NCBI GenBank assembly: GCA_032433595.1
Contig: JASWJB010000493.1
Location: 1 to 22,264, forward strand
Direction of reading: 5' to 3'
From: Conoideocrella luteorostrata
Lineage: Eukaryota; Ascomycota; Sordariomycetes; Hypocreales; Clavicipitaceae
Length of the DNA: 22,264 nucleotides
Below the pieces are notes generated by a model, which made no database searches, had not been told where the DNA came from, and was given only the letters and a program-made list of their open reading frames with translations. The position numbers and the translations under genes were made by a program. Every line of letters starts with the position of its first letter. The stretch's first letter is position 1. Positions 10,868-19,350 of the stretch are shown piece by piece.

Positions 10868-13819
10868 CTACACATATACAGACACTTTTCCCATGCCCGA
10901 CCCGACAGCCTTGATCCGGGACCCGATGCCGAATGGGCTGCCCTCGCTGACAATAAAGTGGCCCTTGTTCTCCTCCGCCGGCACGTCAACACCAAGAATT
11001 TTGTAGATGTTGCTACTGACCAAATCCAGAGCTGACTTCTCGGTGAAGTGGCCACCACCATTTCGATACGCCGCGCCGGCTTCGAAGCCCAGATCCCTGA
11101 CGTACCAGTCCTCCGGGAGACCAATGGCGACCGTTACACCGGCGGCGACAAGCCAATCCGCTGCAGTGCCATTTGTAAGTGGTGCACCGGACAATGCGCG
11201 ACGCGAATCCCACGATGTCGGCATGGGCTGCAATGGCAAAAGAACGACACCAACAGACGCGGCTCCAAGCTCTTGCGCGAGCAGCCATGATTCTGCGCCA
11301 CCAATAATGGCCATCTTGATCTTGGACGTCTTGAGCACATCTTCGACCTCTGACTTTATGCGCAATGCCGAGGCGATTCCATCAGCGCTATTGATAGACA
11401 AAGCTAGAACAAGCTCCCCAGCCACAACTTTCTTCAGATAGGCCGCCTCCGAGAATGGCTCAGACTTCTTATCGTCCTTGCCCTCCTTGCCCTCCTTACC
11501 CTCCTTGATGGCAACCAACAGCTTCTTGCGCAAGGTGCCGAACACGTCCGTATAGCTCTTAGACGCAGAGCGAACATTGACATCCAGAGTATAGTGAACA
11601 GCCGCATCAGCGACGAATATAGCTCCGTCCTGGATGCTCGTCTTAGCGGTAGTGAGGAATCCAACGCTTGTGCCGTGGTGCGTCTTCTGACCACTGAACT
11701 TGGGGGCAGAAATGGCTCGGGTTACGCCGTATTGAGCGCCAACACGGAGTTTCTTGCTGTCAAGTAGAAGGCCGTCGATTGCTCTGGTAAACTTCTCTGG
11801 GTTGTCGCCGTTATCAGTGTCTTTCTCCATGTCAATCTCGTTCAGGCCTAAGGTGCCTGCAACGCCGGTAAATGAATGAGTGAGATACCCGTTCTTGAGT
11901 TCTACAACCCTGGCATTGCTGGCAATAGCAGCATCCAGCTCGGACTTGCAAATTCCAATGCAAGCAATCTTGCCCTTTGAGACTGCAACGTTGACAGCAC
12001 CTCCTTCGCTCTCGTGCTTTATGTCGTCTGACAACAGAACCTTGGATACGCCCTTGAATAGGACGTCCGTGACTTCTGTGGGTTCTGAAATAATGTTGGA
12101 GAGAGCTGAATCCGGGCCAATTGGATCCTCAATCGGCTTGTCATGGTACACGGGTGCGACGTACTGCGCGGTGCCATCAATCCATACCTGCACCGGGGTT
12201 GCTCCAACACTAAGAGGGTCACTGTCCCAAACGACGATGTCGGCGTCGTAACCGGGCTTGACTTTGCCCAGCCGATTGGCCATGCCCAGTTCCTCGGCCG
12301 GCGCACTCGTCACACTAGCAAGGGCGGCATGATACGGCAGACCGTAGTGATATCCCTTGGCAGCCTCGAACAGAACATGCTGGGCATTCAGAACAGGATT
12401 GTCGCTCACGTAAACCGGCGTGAGCCCTTCCTCGTAGAGATATTTTCCGGCAAACTCGGAACCTATATAGGCCTCGGACTTGTAATACATGTTGTCGGCA
12501 AAAAGGGCTGACGCTGGAGCACGGCCTCCCCATGTACGCTTTAAAATCTGTGGGACGTAATTAGCAACTCCATGCAGACCCATGATGAAGATTCGGGGTG
12601 CGCATACCTCTGGAACAAGAAAAGTCTGATGGGCATGATGAAAGGTGCGGACGGCGAACTTGAACTCATTAGTGTGGTCAACCATTGCTTCCAAGTCGGG
12701 CACCGTATAGCAGTGTATGTTGATATGGACTTGTCCACGCATTGCGGCGCCCAAGGTTTCCCATTTTAGGTCCTGTGGAAGGTACTCGTCCATGTTCTCT
12801 ATACCAACAGTATCGGCTTTATTGCACCAGTCGTCCTGTCTTTGAACCAGGGCCCGGGCCTCTTCAAAGGCGTGTCGAAAGGCAAAGCTCTCACCTAGAC
12901 GGCTGGAATACCGTCCGTTGGAGGCAAAGCCGAAATCATGCTTAGGGTTCTCGCCACAAGCCATCTTCATGTAACGCCAGTGGCGTTCAGGATCAGCCAG
13001 CATGTCATTCGCACTGATTTCCTTCCGGCCATCTTTTTCGCCGACGGCGAGCTTGATGATATAAGCCTCTCCGGCAATGTTATTGCTGGATCCAGGCAGG
13101 ATCAATGACGTGGTGACGCCTCCGGACTTGATCACCTGAATCTGGGGATCAAAAACATTAAGTCCGTCGATAGACCGGATAAATGGAGTGATGTTGTCGG
13201 AGAACTCGTTGGTGTCGCCGCTGCCTCGGAGACCAGGAAGCGAACTGACACCTGCATGGCTGTGCATATCTATGATGCCAGTGGTGAGCAACCTGCCGTC
13301 AGCGTTGAACAACTCGGTATCCTTGGGCAACGAGGTCAGCGAAATATCTCGCTCAACTTTCTTAATGAGCCCGTGTTCCAAATAGACGTCGCCTTTGGTC
13401 CATTCCCAGCCCTTGCCGGCTCGAGCATCTGACTCGCTGGTCCCTTTTACAGGTTCACCAATCCAAATGGTGGCATTCTTGATAAGAGCAGGCTTGCCAC
13501 CTTCAACATACCGCGCATTTTTCTCACGGCCAAGCCCTACAGGGTCTTTCGGCTTGTGGCGGAGCTTTTCGCAGGTTGCTAAGTTGTCATTCAGTTTCTC
13601 AACAGATAGCTTGACTGAATGGCGGCTGGAGCGCCACATTTGTTTCCATTGCGCAAAGACAATGAGCGACAAGCACGCCAGGGCAAAGAACTTGATGCCT
13701 CTGCTGCGTCGGAGACCTCGACGACCGTGACAGCGGCTGGAGTTGTTGCTCCGAGGCAAGATGTCAGCCATTGGCAATTGCGGCGGTGTGTAAGGAGGGA
13801 GCCCATTCTTTTCGTCCAT
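10868..13819 (-). CDS. Membrane-anchored tandem amidohydrolase, second half degenerate
   Basis: The frame is open from ATG 13819 to TAG 10868 (983 codons), but residues 405-424 look like a 60-nt in-frame intron (12548-12607; GTATGC donor, CACAG acceptor), so the spliced product would be 963 residues. A basic N-tail (about 29-43) precedes one hydrophobic segment (about 44-58), as in a type II membrane or Golgi-type anchor. Residues about 110-550 form an amidohydrolase-superfamily domain (imidazolonepropionase-like, often labelled CE9-like) with IIDMHSH (His186, His188), HINIHCYTVPDL (His365, His369), FHHAHQ (His394-397) and SDNP (Asp473). Residues 585-983 repeat the same order of motifs but without metal ligands. 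A Lys/Glu/Gly tract (773-785) comes from 9-bp repeats. Substrate unknown: cyclic amide, N-acyl sugar or dipeptide are all possible. The gene is divergent from the GST. Confidence 0.9.
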   Translation of the reverse strand: MDEKNGLPPYTPPQLPMADILPRSNNSSRCHGRRGLRRSRGIKFFALACLSLIVFAQWKQMWRSSRHSVKLSVEKLNDNLATCEKLRHKPKDPVGLGREKNARYVEGGKPALIKNATIWIGEPVKGTSESDARAGKGWEWTKGDVYLEHGLIKKVERDISLTSLPKDTELFNADGRLLTTGIIDMHSHAGVSSLPGLRGSGDTNEFSDNITPFIRSIDGLNVFDPQIQVIKSGGVTTSLILPGSSNNIAGEAYIIKLAVGEKDGRKEISANDMLADPERHWRYMKMACGENPKHDFGFASNGRYSSRLGESFAFRHAFEEARALVQRQDDWCNKADTVGIENMDEYLPQDLKWETLGAAMRGQVHINIHCYTVPDLEAMVDHTNEFKFAVRTFHHAHQTFLVPEVCAPRIFIMGLHGVANYVPQILKRTWGGRAPASALFADNMYYKSEAYIGSEFAGKYLYEEGLTPVYVSDNPVLNAQHVLFEAAKGYHYGLPYHAALASVTSAPAEELGMANRLGKVKPGYDADIVVWDSDPLSVGATPVQVWIDGTAQYVAPVYHDKPIEDPIGPDSALSNIISEPTEVTDVLFKGVSKVLLSDDIKHESEGGAVNVAVSKGKIACIGICKSELDAAIASNARVVELKNGYLTHSFTGVAGTLGLNEIDMEKDTDNGDNPEKFTRAIDGLLLDSKKLRVGAQYGVTRAISAPKFSGQKTHHGTSVGFLTTAKTSIQDGAIFVADAAVHYTLDVNVRSASKSYTDVFGTLRKKLLVAIKEGKEGKEGKDDKKSEPFSEAAYLKKVVAGELVLALSINSADGIASALRIKSEVEDVLKTSKIKMAIIGGAESWLLAQELGAASVGVVLLPLQPMPTSWDSRRALSGAPLTNGTAADWLVAAGVTVAIGLPEDWYVRDLGFEAGAAYRNGGGHFTEKSALDLVSSNIYKILGVDVPAEENKGHFIVSEGSPFGIGSRIKAVGSGMGKVSVYV
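11476..11507 (-). repeat. 9-bp tandem repeat coding for Glu-Gly-Lys units
   Basis: About three and a half units of a 9-bp repeat (plus strand CTTGCCCTC, with one G-to-A change) lie inside the amidohydrolase frame and encode the EGKEGKEGK tract at residues 773-781. It falls in the degenerate second half, between conserved blocks, so it probably marks a flexible loop whose length may vary between strains. Confidence 0.8.
12548..12607 (-). other. In-frame 60-nt intron in the amidohydrolase gene
   Basis: Read on the minus strand the segment starts GTATGC and ends CCACAG with a TGCTAATTAC branch-like site about 15 bases before the acceptor. It is exactly 20 codons long, lies between whole codons and has no stop, so a simple ORF search reads through it. 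The peptide it would encode interrupts an otherwise family-like stretch that runs from FLVPE into ILKR. I therefore treat it as an intron, though it is not proven by a transcript. Confidence 0.75.
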
Positions 13820-14654
13820 CTCGACTGCCTCGATTTTCTAGACAGAAATGTGTTAACGAAGCAGTGACTGTGATTGAATTGGGGACGTAAGAAAGGCGGA
13901 GAGCCAACGCCAAGACGTCGTCTCTGGAACGCGTTCTCCAAGGAGGCCCCACGGGAGCTTCAAAGTGTGGGGGGTTGGACGGGGCACAGCGGCGTGTTGC
14001 TGCCAAATACAGCAGGTGGACATAGGAACTGTGGCTTCGGGGAGCCCCATATCGAGTTCTCAGTGGAAGCCCGCCAGTAAGCACATTTTTTCAGAAGCTT
14101 ATAGACTGCTGCACCTGTCAATTAGGCCCCCCATCTTAAGCGCTGGCGGCTGCCGACGTGTCGATGGAATCGCGGAATGGTATGACGGCGCTTTTAAAAA
14201 TCGAAACGCCAACCAGGCTCGTGGGCTATGAAAACAATGGGAAAATTCATCTTGTAAAATTTTTTGACGAGTAATGTGACCGCCCGAGCCAGCGTTTCCA
14301 ATTCATGTGGCGAGGCGGAGATTGTGAATCAGACGCATGACATTGGGAATTAGGAGATGATGTACGGAGTAGAGGCTGCCTCGTATCTCGTAACTCACTC
14401 CTTTGACAACAAGCCTGACCCCGCACATCAATTGACGCCGCCAGCAGCCCCGCTCGGATTCAACGTGCAGTTTAACGAGTGCAACTGCTGACGGCATTCA
14501 CGCGTGCTCTTCACCAAACAAGCTGTATCCGCCCGTTAACTTCTTGGCATTTATCAGTCGACCGAGAAAGAAAAAGGAAGAAAGGAAACCTTTGTCCGCA
14601 AAACAACGAATATTACATCAGTACCGAGTATTACTAGCACCGAGTATCACCAGC
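13820..14654. promoter_or_regulatory. Bidirectional upstream region, amidohydrolase / GST
   Basis: The 835 bp between the two start codons must contain both promoters. Visible landmarks are one TACGGAGTA nonamer (14363-14371), a 25-base purine tract in the GST leader (14564-14588), an A/T-rich stretch (about 14229-14267) and the 16-bp repeats at the GST start codon. Overlapping short frames exist on both strands and are judged spurious. No TATA box stands out on either side. Confidence 0.6.
14623..14654 (+). repeat. Two imperfect 16-bp repeats abutting the GST start codon
   Basis: Copies ACCGAGTATTACTAGC (14623-14638) and ACCGAGTATCACCAGC (14639-14654) match at 14 of 16 positions and the second ends directly before the ATG at 14655. 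A weaker, partly related stretch (CGAATATTACATCAG, about 14607-14621) precedes them. They lie in the presumed 5' leader. Confidence 0.85.
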
Positions 14655-15497
14655 ATGGCCGAGCCCAACACCAAGCGCGTCAAGACAGAGTACGAACTCA
14701 TCTACTGGCCCAAGGTTCCTGGTCGTGGTGAGTTCGTCCGCCTCCTGTTTGAGGACGCTGGTGTACCATATGTCGATATCTCCAAGTCCGAGTCTGAAGC
14801 CGTCCCCAATGTTCTGGGTCTCATGGCCCCAGACAACAAGGGTGACAGCAACAATCCTCCCTCCTTTGCTTGCCCAGCCCTCAAACACGGCGATCTGGTA
14901 CTATCCCAGACGCCAAATATTCTCCTCTACCTGGCACCAAAGCTTGGACTTGCGCCAACTGAGGGGAATGGCATCTATCAGCTAAACCAGATCGTGCTGA
15001 CCATTTTGGACGGGCTCTCCAACGAGCCGCATGAGACGCACCACCCTATTGCCGCATCGGCATACTACGAGGACCAGAAGCCGGAGGCAAAGAAACGAGC
15101 CAAGTCGTTTATTGAGGAGCGGCTGCCCAAATATCTCGCCTATCTCCAGCGCGTTCTTGATGGCGAGGCGAGCGGCGATGGGCCGTGGTTGTACGGAGGA
15201 AAGCTTACATACGCCGATTTGGTGCTCTTCCAGGTAACTACGCATCCACCCATTTAGAACAAAATATTTAAATGATGCAAGAACTAAGCACGACAGTAGG
15301 GTATTGATGGAACCCAGTTTGCGTTCCCCAAGTCGATGAACAAGATGAGAGCATCCGGCAAATATGACGGCGTGTTCAGGTTGTATGACGCTGTCAAGGA
15401 GCGGCCCAACATCAAAGCATACCTCACTAGTGACAGGCGCTGTGCCTATTCTGATGGAATCTGGAGGCAATACCCCGAATTGGAAGATGAGAATTGA
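14655..15497 (+). CDS. Glutathione S-transferase
   Basis: Two exons (14655-15233 and 15300-15497) with a 66-nt intron (GTAACT donor, CAGTAG acceptor) give 258 residues. The acceptor is fixed by frame: using the AG three bases earlier would put a stop at once. The N-terminal thioredoxin-like domain (about 13-97) holds YELIYWP at 13-19 and the cis-Pro region PALKHGDLVLSQTPNI, where Pro75 and Ser84-Gln85 match the glutathione-binding positions. The all-helical C-terminal domain follows (about 108-245), with TYADLVLFQ at its core. It has no signal peptide, so it is probably cytosolic. It most resembles sigma-like fungal GSTs by eye; the SSCS motif of zeta-class (maleylacetoacetate isomerase) enzymes is missing. 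A TTG-started extension to 14544 has no ATG, so the ATG at 14655 is chosen. Likely role: conjugation or isomerisation of electrophiles, substrate unknown. Confidence 0.92.
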
Positions 15498-16646
15498 ACT
15501 CATGTACATACCGTCTATGCGGCAGAGGGTTGAAATATCAGAATGCGAGTCGTATAGTTGTCTATTATCTCATATAAACGCTACGGTTGCATTTGTCACG
15601 ACTGGGTTCTGATATAGCAGAGTGATGAACAAAGACTTCTGATGTATTCGTTACGCCGTAGCAGCAAGGTAGCACTCTATTGTTGACGGTCCTTTCCTCC
15701 CTACTTATGCTCGTCGCTACCCCGCAGCGAAGAGTTTGCTAGCTGCATGATACTCTCCTCCGGTAGCCTTAGGTGCATCACTAGCTCGATGATCCCACGA
15801 TGGTCACCGAAGGTCCTCAAAGGTGGTGGTTTCTGACACATTAGTATAATGGATCCTCAGGACCATTATAACGTGAGTGGATCACTGTGGTGGCATATTG
15901 GGACATGGACAGCAAACGGCTCTGCGGTCTGGATACGTACTAAAATAAATATACGCTACTATTGATGATACGATCTTTCTGGCTGTTACACTAGGGTCGT
16001 TCCTGTTGTGCTCTTTGTCGGTTTAGTGAAACTTGAGGATGATCGGAGTATACTGCCCGACAAAAGTGATGGTAGGTCGATGGGATCATCGGTAAGTCAC
16101 AGTAATGGAGATAATTGCAGTGACGACGATGGACAAATTCAGTTCAGCCCGTGTCAAGGTGGTGCGTGTCTGAACCCCCAGATAGCCATGACTGGACAAG
16201 TAGCGGAATCTCGAAAGTAGTTCTTGCCTGCATCAACCTCATAATCATCGAATACAATGACAGGATGCCAAGCTGGGCAAAGTGCTCAGTGTGTTTAAGC
16301 GTTCTGAAAATCTCAACTCTGAACGTATTGTAGACCATAGATTGTAGCCAACACAGGCGATGTGCTTGAGTTCTATATTATTCCGTCTGAGACTCAAATG
16401 TCTTCTCGATAACTAGGTGGATGTCCACTAATGTTGCCAGTCGAAGCCACTTTACGATGAAGCAGAATGATTTAGTAATAGCAGTCAACTCCGAATGTAT
16501 CCGGTAACTATCTACCACCAGATTAAGTAATAAGCAGTATGTACATTATCCAGAGAGTTACACCCTTCACCTCGCACCCCAAGTGTGCGCCTTCTTTCCT
16601 TCCTTCTTTTTTTCTTTCAACTCTCCTCTCCCACCACCAATTTCGC
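15498..16646. other. Convergent 3' intergenic region, no gene seen
   Basis: GST and permease both end here. The stretch is fairly AT-rich. A 70-codon frame at 16008-16220 starts with GTG and has no recognisable content, so it is not called. A strong hairpin lies at 15845-15870, and a 28-base pyrimidine run (16591-16618), read as a purine tract in the permease transcript, sits just past the permease stop. Confidence 0.55.
15845..15870. repeat. Inverted repeat (hairpin) between convergent genes
   Basis: Arms TATAATGG (15845-15852) and CCATTATA (15863-15870) pair perfectly; inside them TCCT and AGGA can pair further around a single-base loop with one bulged A. It lies about 350 bp after the GST stop. 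It could be a transcript-end structure or a trace of a small inverted-repeat element. Confidence 0.7.
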
Positions 16647-18430
16647 TCAAAAACTAGCAGACAAAAGCTTCCTCTCCTCAACCAAAGAAACAGGACCCTG
16701 GTATTTGTGCCGACCAACAAATGCGTAATGCAACAATGCAGCAGCCAACGTGGCGCCATACATTACGGAAGCCCAGTTGAAGCCACTCGCGGTTACGGGA
16801 TATTGCTGGGGCCACAGCGACCAGAAGAAGCACCAGATACCGTAGATTACAGCCATTGAATTGATCATGATGCCGAATCTACCAAGTGAAAACTGTGCGT
16901 AAGGTAGGGTCTCCGGGTGGTAGATTCGCCTCCATAAAACGCAGCCGATGCTAAGGCAGTAGCTCTGAATAATGGCTACTGTGAACAGCGAGGTGATTGC
17001 GTAAAATGCAACGTGACTTCCAATATAGATGAGGGTTAGGGCAGTGCTCAAGACGCAGGTGAGCATGGCGGCGTTTTGTGGGACGCGGCGCTTGCGGTCG
17101 ATGCTTGATATCCAAATCGAGTAGGGAAGACCATTATCGCGAGCAAATGCAAAGAGAGCTCGACTGGTTGCCGTTAAGAAGGTGATGTTTGAGCAGACCA
17201 GTAATGCAATGATGACCAGGAGTAAACCTGTGAGCCAGGAAGTCGACATGGATTGACGGAGAACGTACATGGCAGGATAGGTAGTGTCATCGTCAAGAGC
17301 CGCGGCAGGATCAGGCATGTGATACAAAAAGGTAAGCAGCATCGGAAACATGAAGATGAAGTTTGTGACGTAAACAATTAGGATTGCCCGAGGGATGGCC
17401 AAGGCAGCATCGCGGACCTCCTCAGCCATGTGTGCAGCCTGGTTCAAATTTTAGTCACATGAACATTTCACCGATATGGCTCGGAGAAGAAGAGAGCTTA
17501 CTGTATCAATGCCGACCTGATCGCAGATCCCCGGCAATTGTCCAATCAGAACTGCAAGAGGTACGCTGGACCACCCCCCCGTATTCTCAAACCCAGTCCA
17601 GACCTGCTCAGAAGACGCCTTGGGCGCGTTCACACAGATAGCTACAATAATTGCAAAGTAAGCCAGAACATGAATAGCAAATGCGACGTTATGACAGACC
17701 GGAAGAGCTCGGTAGCCCAAGATGTTTCCGCTATATGTTATAGAGATGCCGACAACAACAAGCAGAGCTGCATGCCAGGCTGACTTTGAGTACGCAGCAT
17801 CATGGACAACAATGAGCACTTGCATAATTATGCCGACTAGCAAGGCTCCGAGAGCATTCCCTGCTTGAAGCGCAAGATTTGAGGTCCAGCTATCCGTTGA
17901 ATTAGTGCCAATCGCTTATTGCCAACACGGCAGCATAATACGGTTGAACGCCCTTACCCGCATATGTAACTCAGGACCTTTTGCATACTGTCCGGCGCAA
18001 ATTCACTGACCCAGTGATATTGGCAACCAGCAGTAGGAGCCATACTAGCCATCTCAGCTATACTTAAGTAGATTGGCCCAAACCCAATGAAATTCCAGAT
18101 GGTGGAGTAAAGAAGTTCGGGGCTGCCGCCATCGATAAGGGCAGGCGAAAGCTGGAAGATGCCGAACTCCCAAACGGCAGTAGCAATAGTAGCAAGGGCT
18201 GCTACTGAGAACATGCGAAAGTTTCGAATGAGCTCCTGGTTCCGTCCCATGCGCCGCATGTTCTCGGCGTCGGCGGAAGCCAACTTGATCCCGTGGTGTG
18301 TGGCATGGCCAAGTTCGTGTGCTACGTGACTGATTCCAAGTGTTCCAGTACCATTACCGCCGCGTGAGATCCAACGATCTTCCGGAATAGACCTTGAGCC
18401 ATTTTCATGGGCATTTGTCCTCATCTTCAT
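16647..18430 (-). CDS. APC-family permease (amino acid / GABA / choline type)
   Basis: Three exons (18430-17958, 17889-17502, 17438-16647) with introns 17890-17957 (68 nt) and 17439-17501 (63 nt) give 550 residues. The frame continues upstream to a TTG at 18463 but the first ATG is at 18430, with an in-frame stop further up. A hydrophilic N-tail of about 70 residues is followed by roughly twelve hydrophobic helices. Family marks include the helix 1 region WEFGIFQLSPALIDGG, LSIAEMASMAPTAGCQYHWVSEFAP (123-147) and the cytoplasmic loop MAEEVRDAALAIPRA after the second intron. These fit the fungal Uga4/Hnm1-like branch of the amino acid-polyamine-organocation superfamily, working at the plasma or vacuole membrane. 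The substrate cannot be told from sequence alone; amino acid, GABA or choline are candidates. It is divergent from the rhodopsin-domain gene and convergent with the GST. Confidence 0.91.
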
Positions 18431-19350
18431 GGATATATCTTTGACTGCACTAGTAGTCGTCAAGTTGGCAACGTAGCTTTATCAGTATTTCAACGATTGT
18501 GAAAGATGGGGAAAGGATGAAACGAGCGAGACCATCTGAAAGTCGAAGTCCACCTCAGAAATTAAATTCTCCGAAGACTACGGAGACCTATAAATAAATA
18601 CGAAATGAGAACCACGATCGCCACACGCTAACCGATTCGCTAATCTACGGGGGATCAAAGAATGAAGACATTGACAAATAATATGAAGTGGGAATTAAAC
18701 CGCCAACCCTGCGAACCGATTCGCCGATGTACGCTCCATCGTCAATGTCACACTCTCTCTCCCACGTGGACTGGAAAGATGGGCACGGCACAAGGTAGCA
18801 TTAAGGGCGGCGAGTCGACGACCCCCCTCCCACAGTTGAGTCTCATCACCTCATGCGGCTCAATTCCGCGTCAGGGCAGCTAAACAAGATCCCTGAATCA
18901 TGCACGATCGCAAAGTTTAGTCGTCGGCCTGATCTGCACCCTATCAAGGTTATATTTCTACAAGGCTGTTTCCATGTACGGCATCGGCTGATAATTGCTG
19001 CGCCATCGACCGAAGGCGTCCATATGGCCGATGTCGCACATATATCCGAACTGGCATATACATCCGGAGAGGTGCATATAGTAATACAAATTGCGACGGG
19101 AGTTAAAAAAAAAAAAGTGGCTTACGTATAGTCGCACCACGGCTATTCCAGACCGGCTAATGAAAAATAGCTTGATAGTTGGATTGCTTTATTTGCTATA
19201 CCCATTGCCGTAGCGATTTTAATCCGGTTATCGAAACACGTTGAAAATAGCTTTTGAACGAACTTTATCTCACTCTTTGTTTTTCCTTCGTATCCGGGCA
19301 TCGTCTATCCAGTTTCTTGTCATCGCAGCAGGCCATTTTGGGCGGCAAAC
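18431..19350. promoter_or_regulatory. Bidirectional upstream region, permease / rhodopsin-domain gene
   Basis: This 920-bp interval holds the promoters of both outward-facing genes. A TATAAATAAATA stretch lies at 18590-18601. Two related blocks sharing AACCGATTCGC occur about 84 bp apart (18630-18640 and 18714-18724); the second is part of a perfect inverted repeat GCGAA-CCGA-TTCGC (18711-18724). Short CATATA/TCCG repeats lie at 19037-19079 and a 12-base A run at 19105-19116. No convincing gene is seen. Confidence 0.55.
18711..18724. repeat. Inverted repeat GCGAACCGATTCGC, possible operator
   Basis: Five-base arms GCGAA and TTCGC flank CCGA. The core AACCGATTCGC is repeated at 18630-18640, nearer the permease. 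Two spaced copies upstream of a transporter gene fit a regulator-binding site, but no known fungal factor is identified from the sequence. Confidence 0.45.

Noticed and set aside
14544..14654. N-terminal extension of the GST
   Set aside because: The extension opens with TTG and crosses the purine tract and leader repeats; the ATG at 14655 gives the normal GST N-terminus.
16591..16618. 28-base pyrimidine run as a possible triplex-forming element
   Set aside because: Such tracts are common near fungal transcript ends; nothing else supports a special role.
18431..18463. N-terminal extension of the permease
   Set aside because: It opens with TTG; the first ATG in frame is at 18430.
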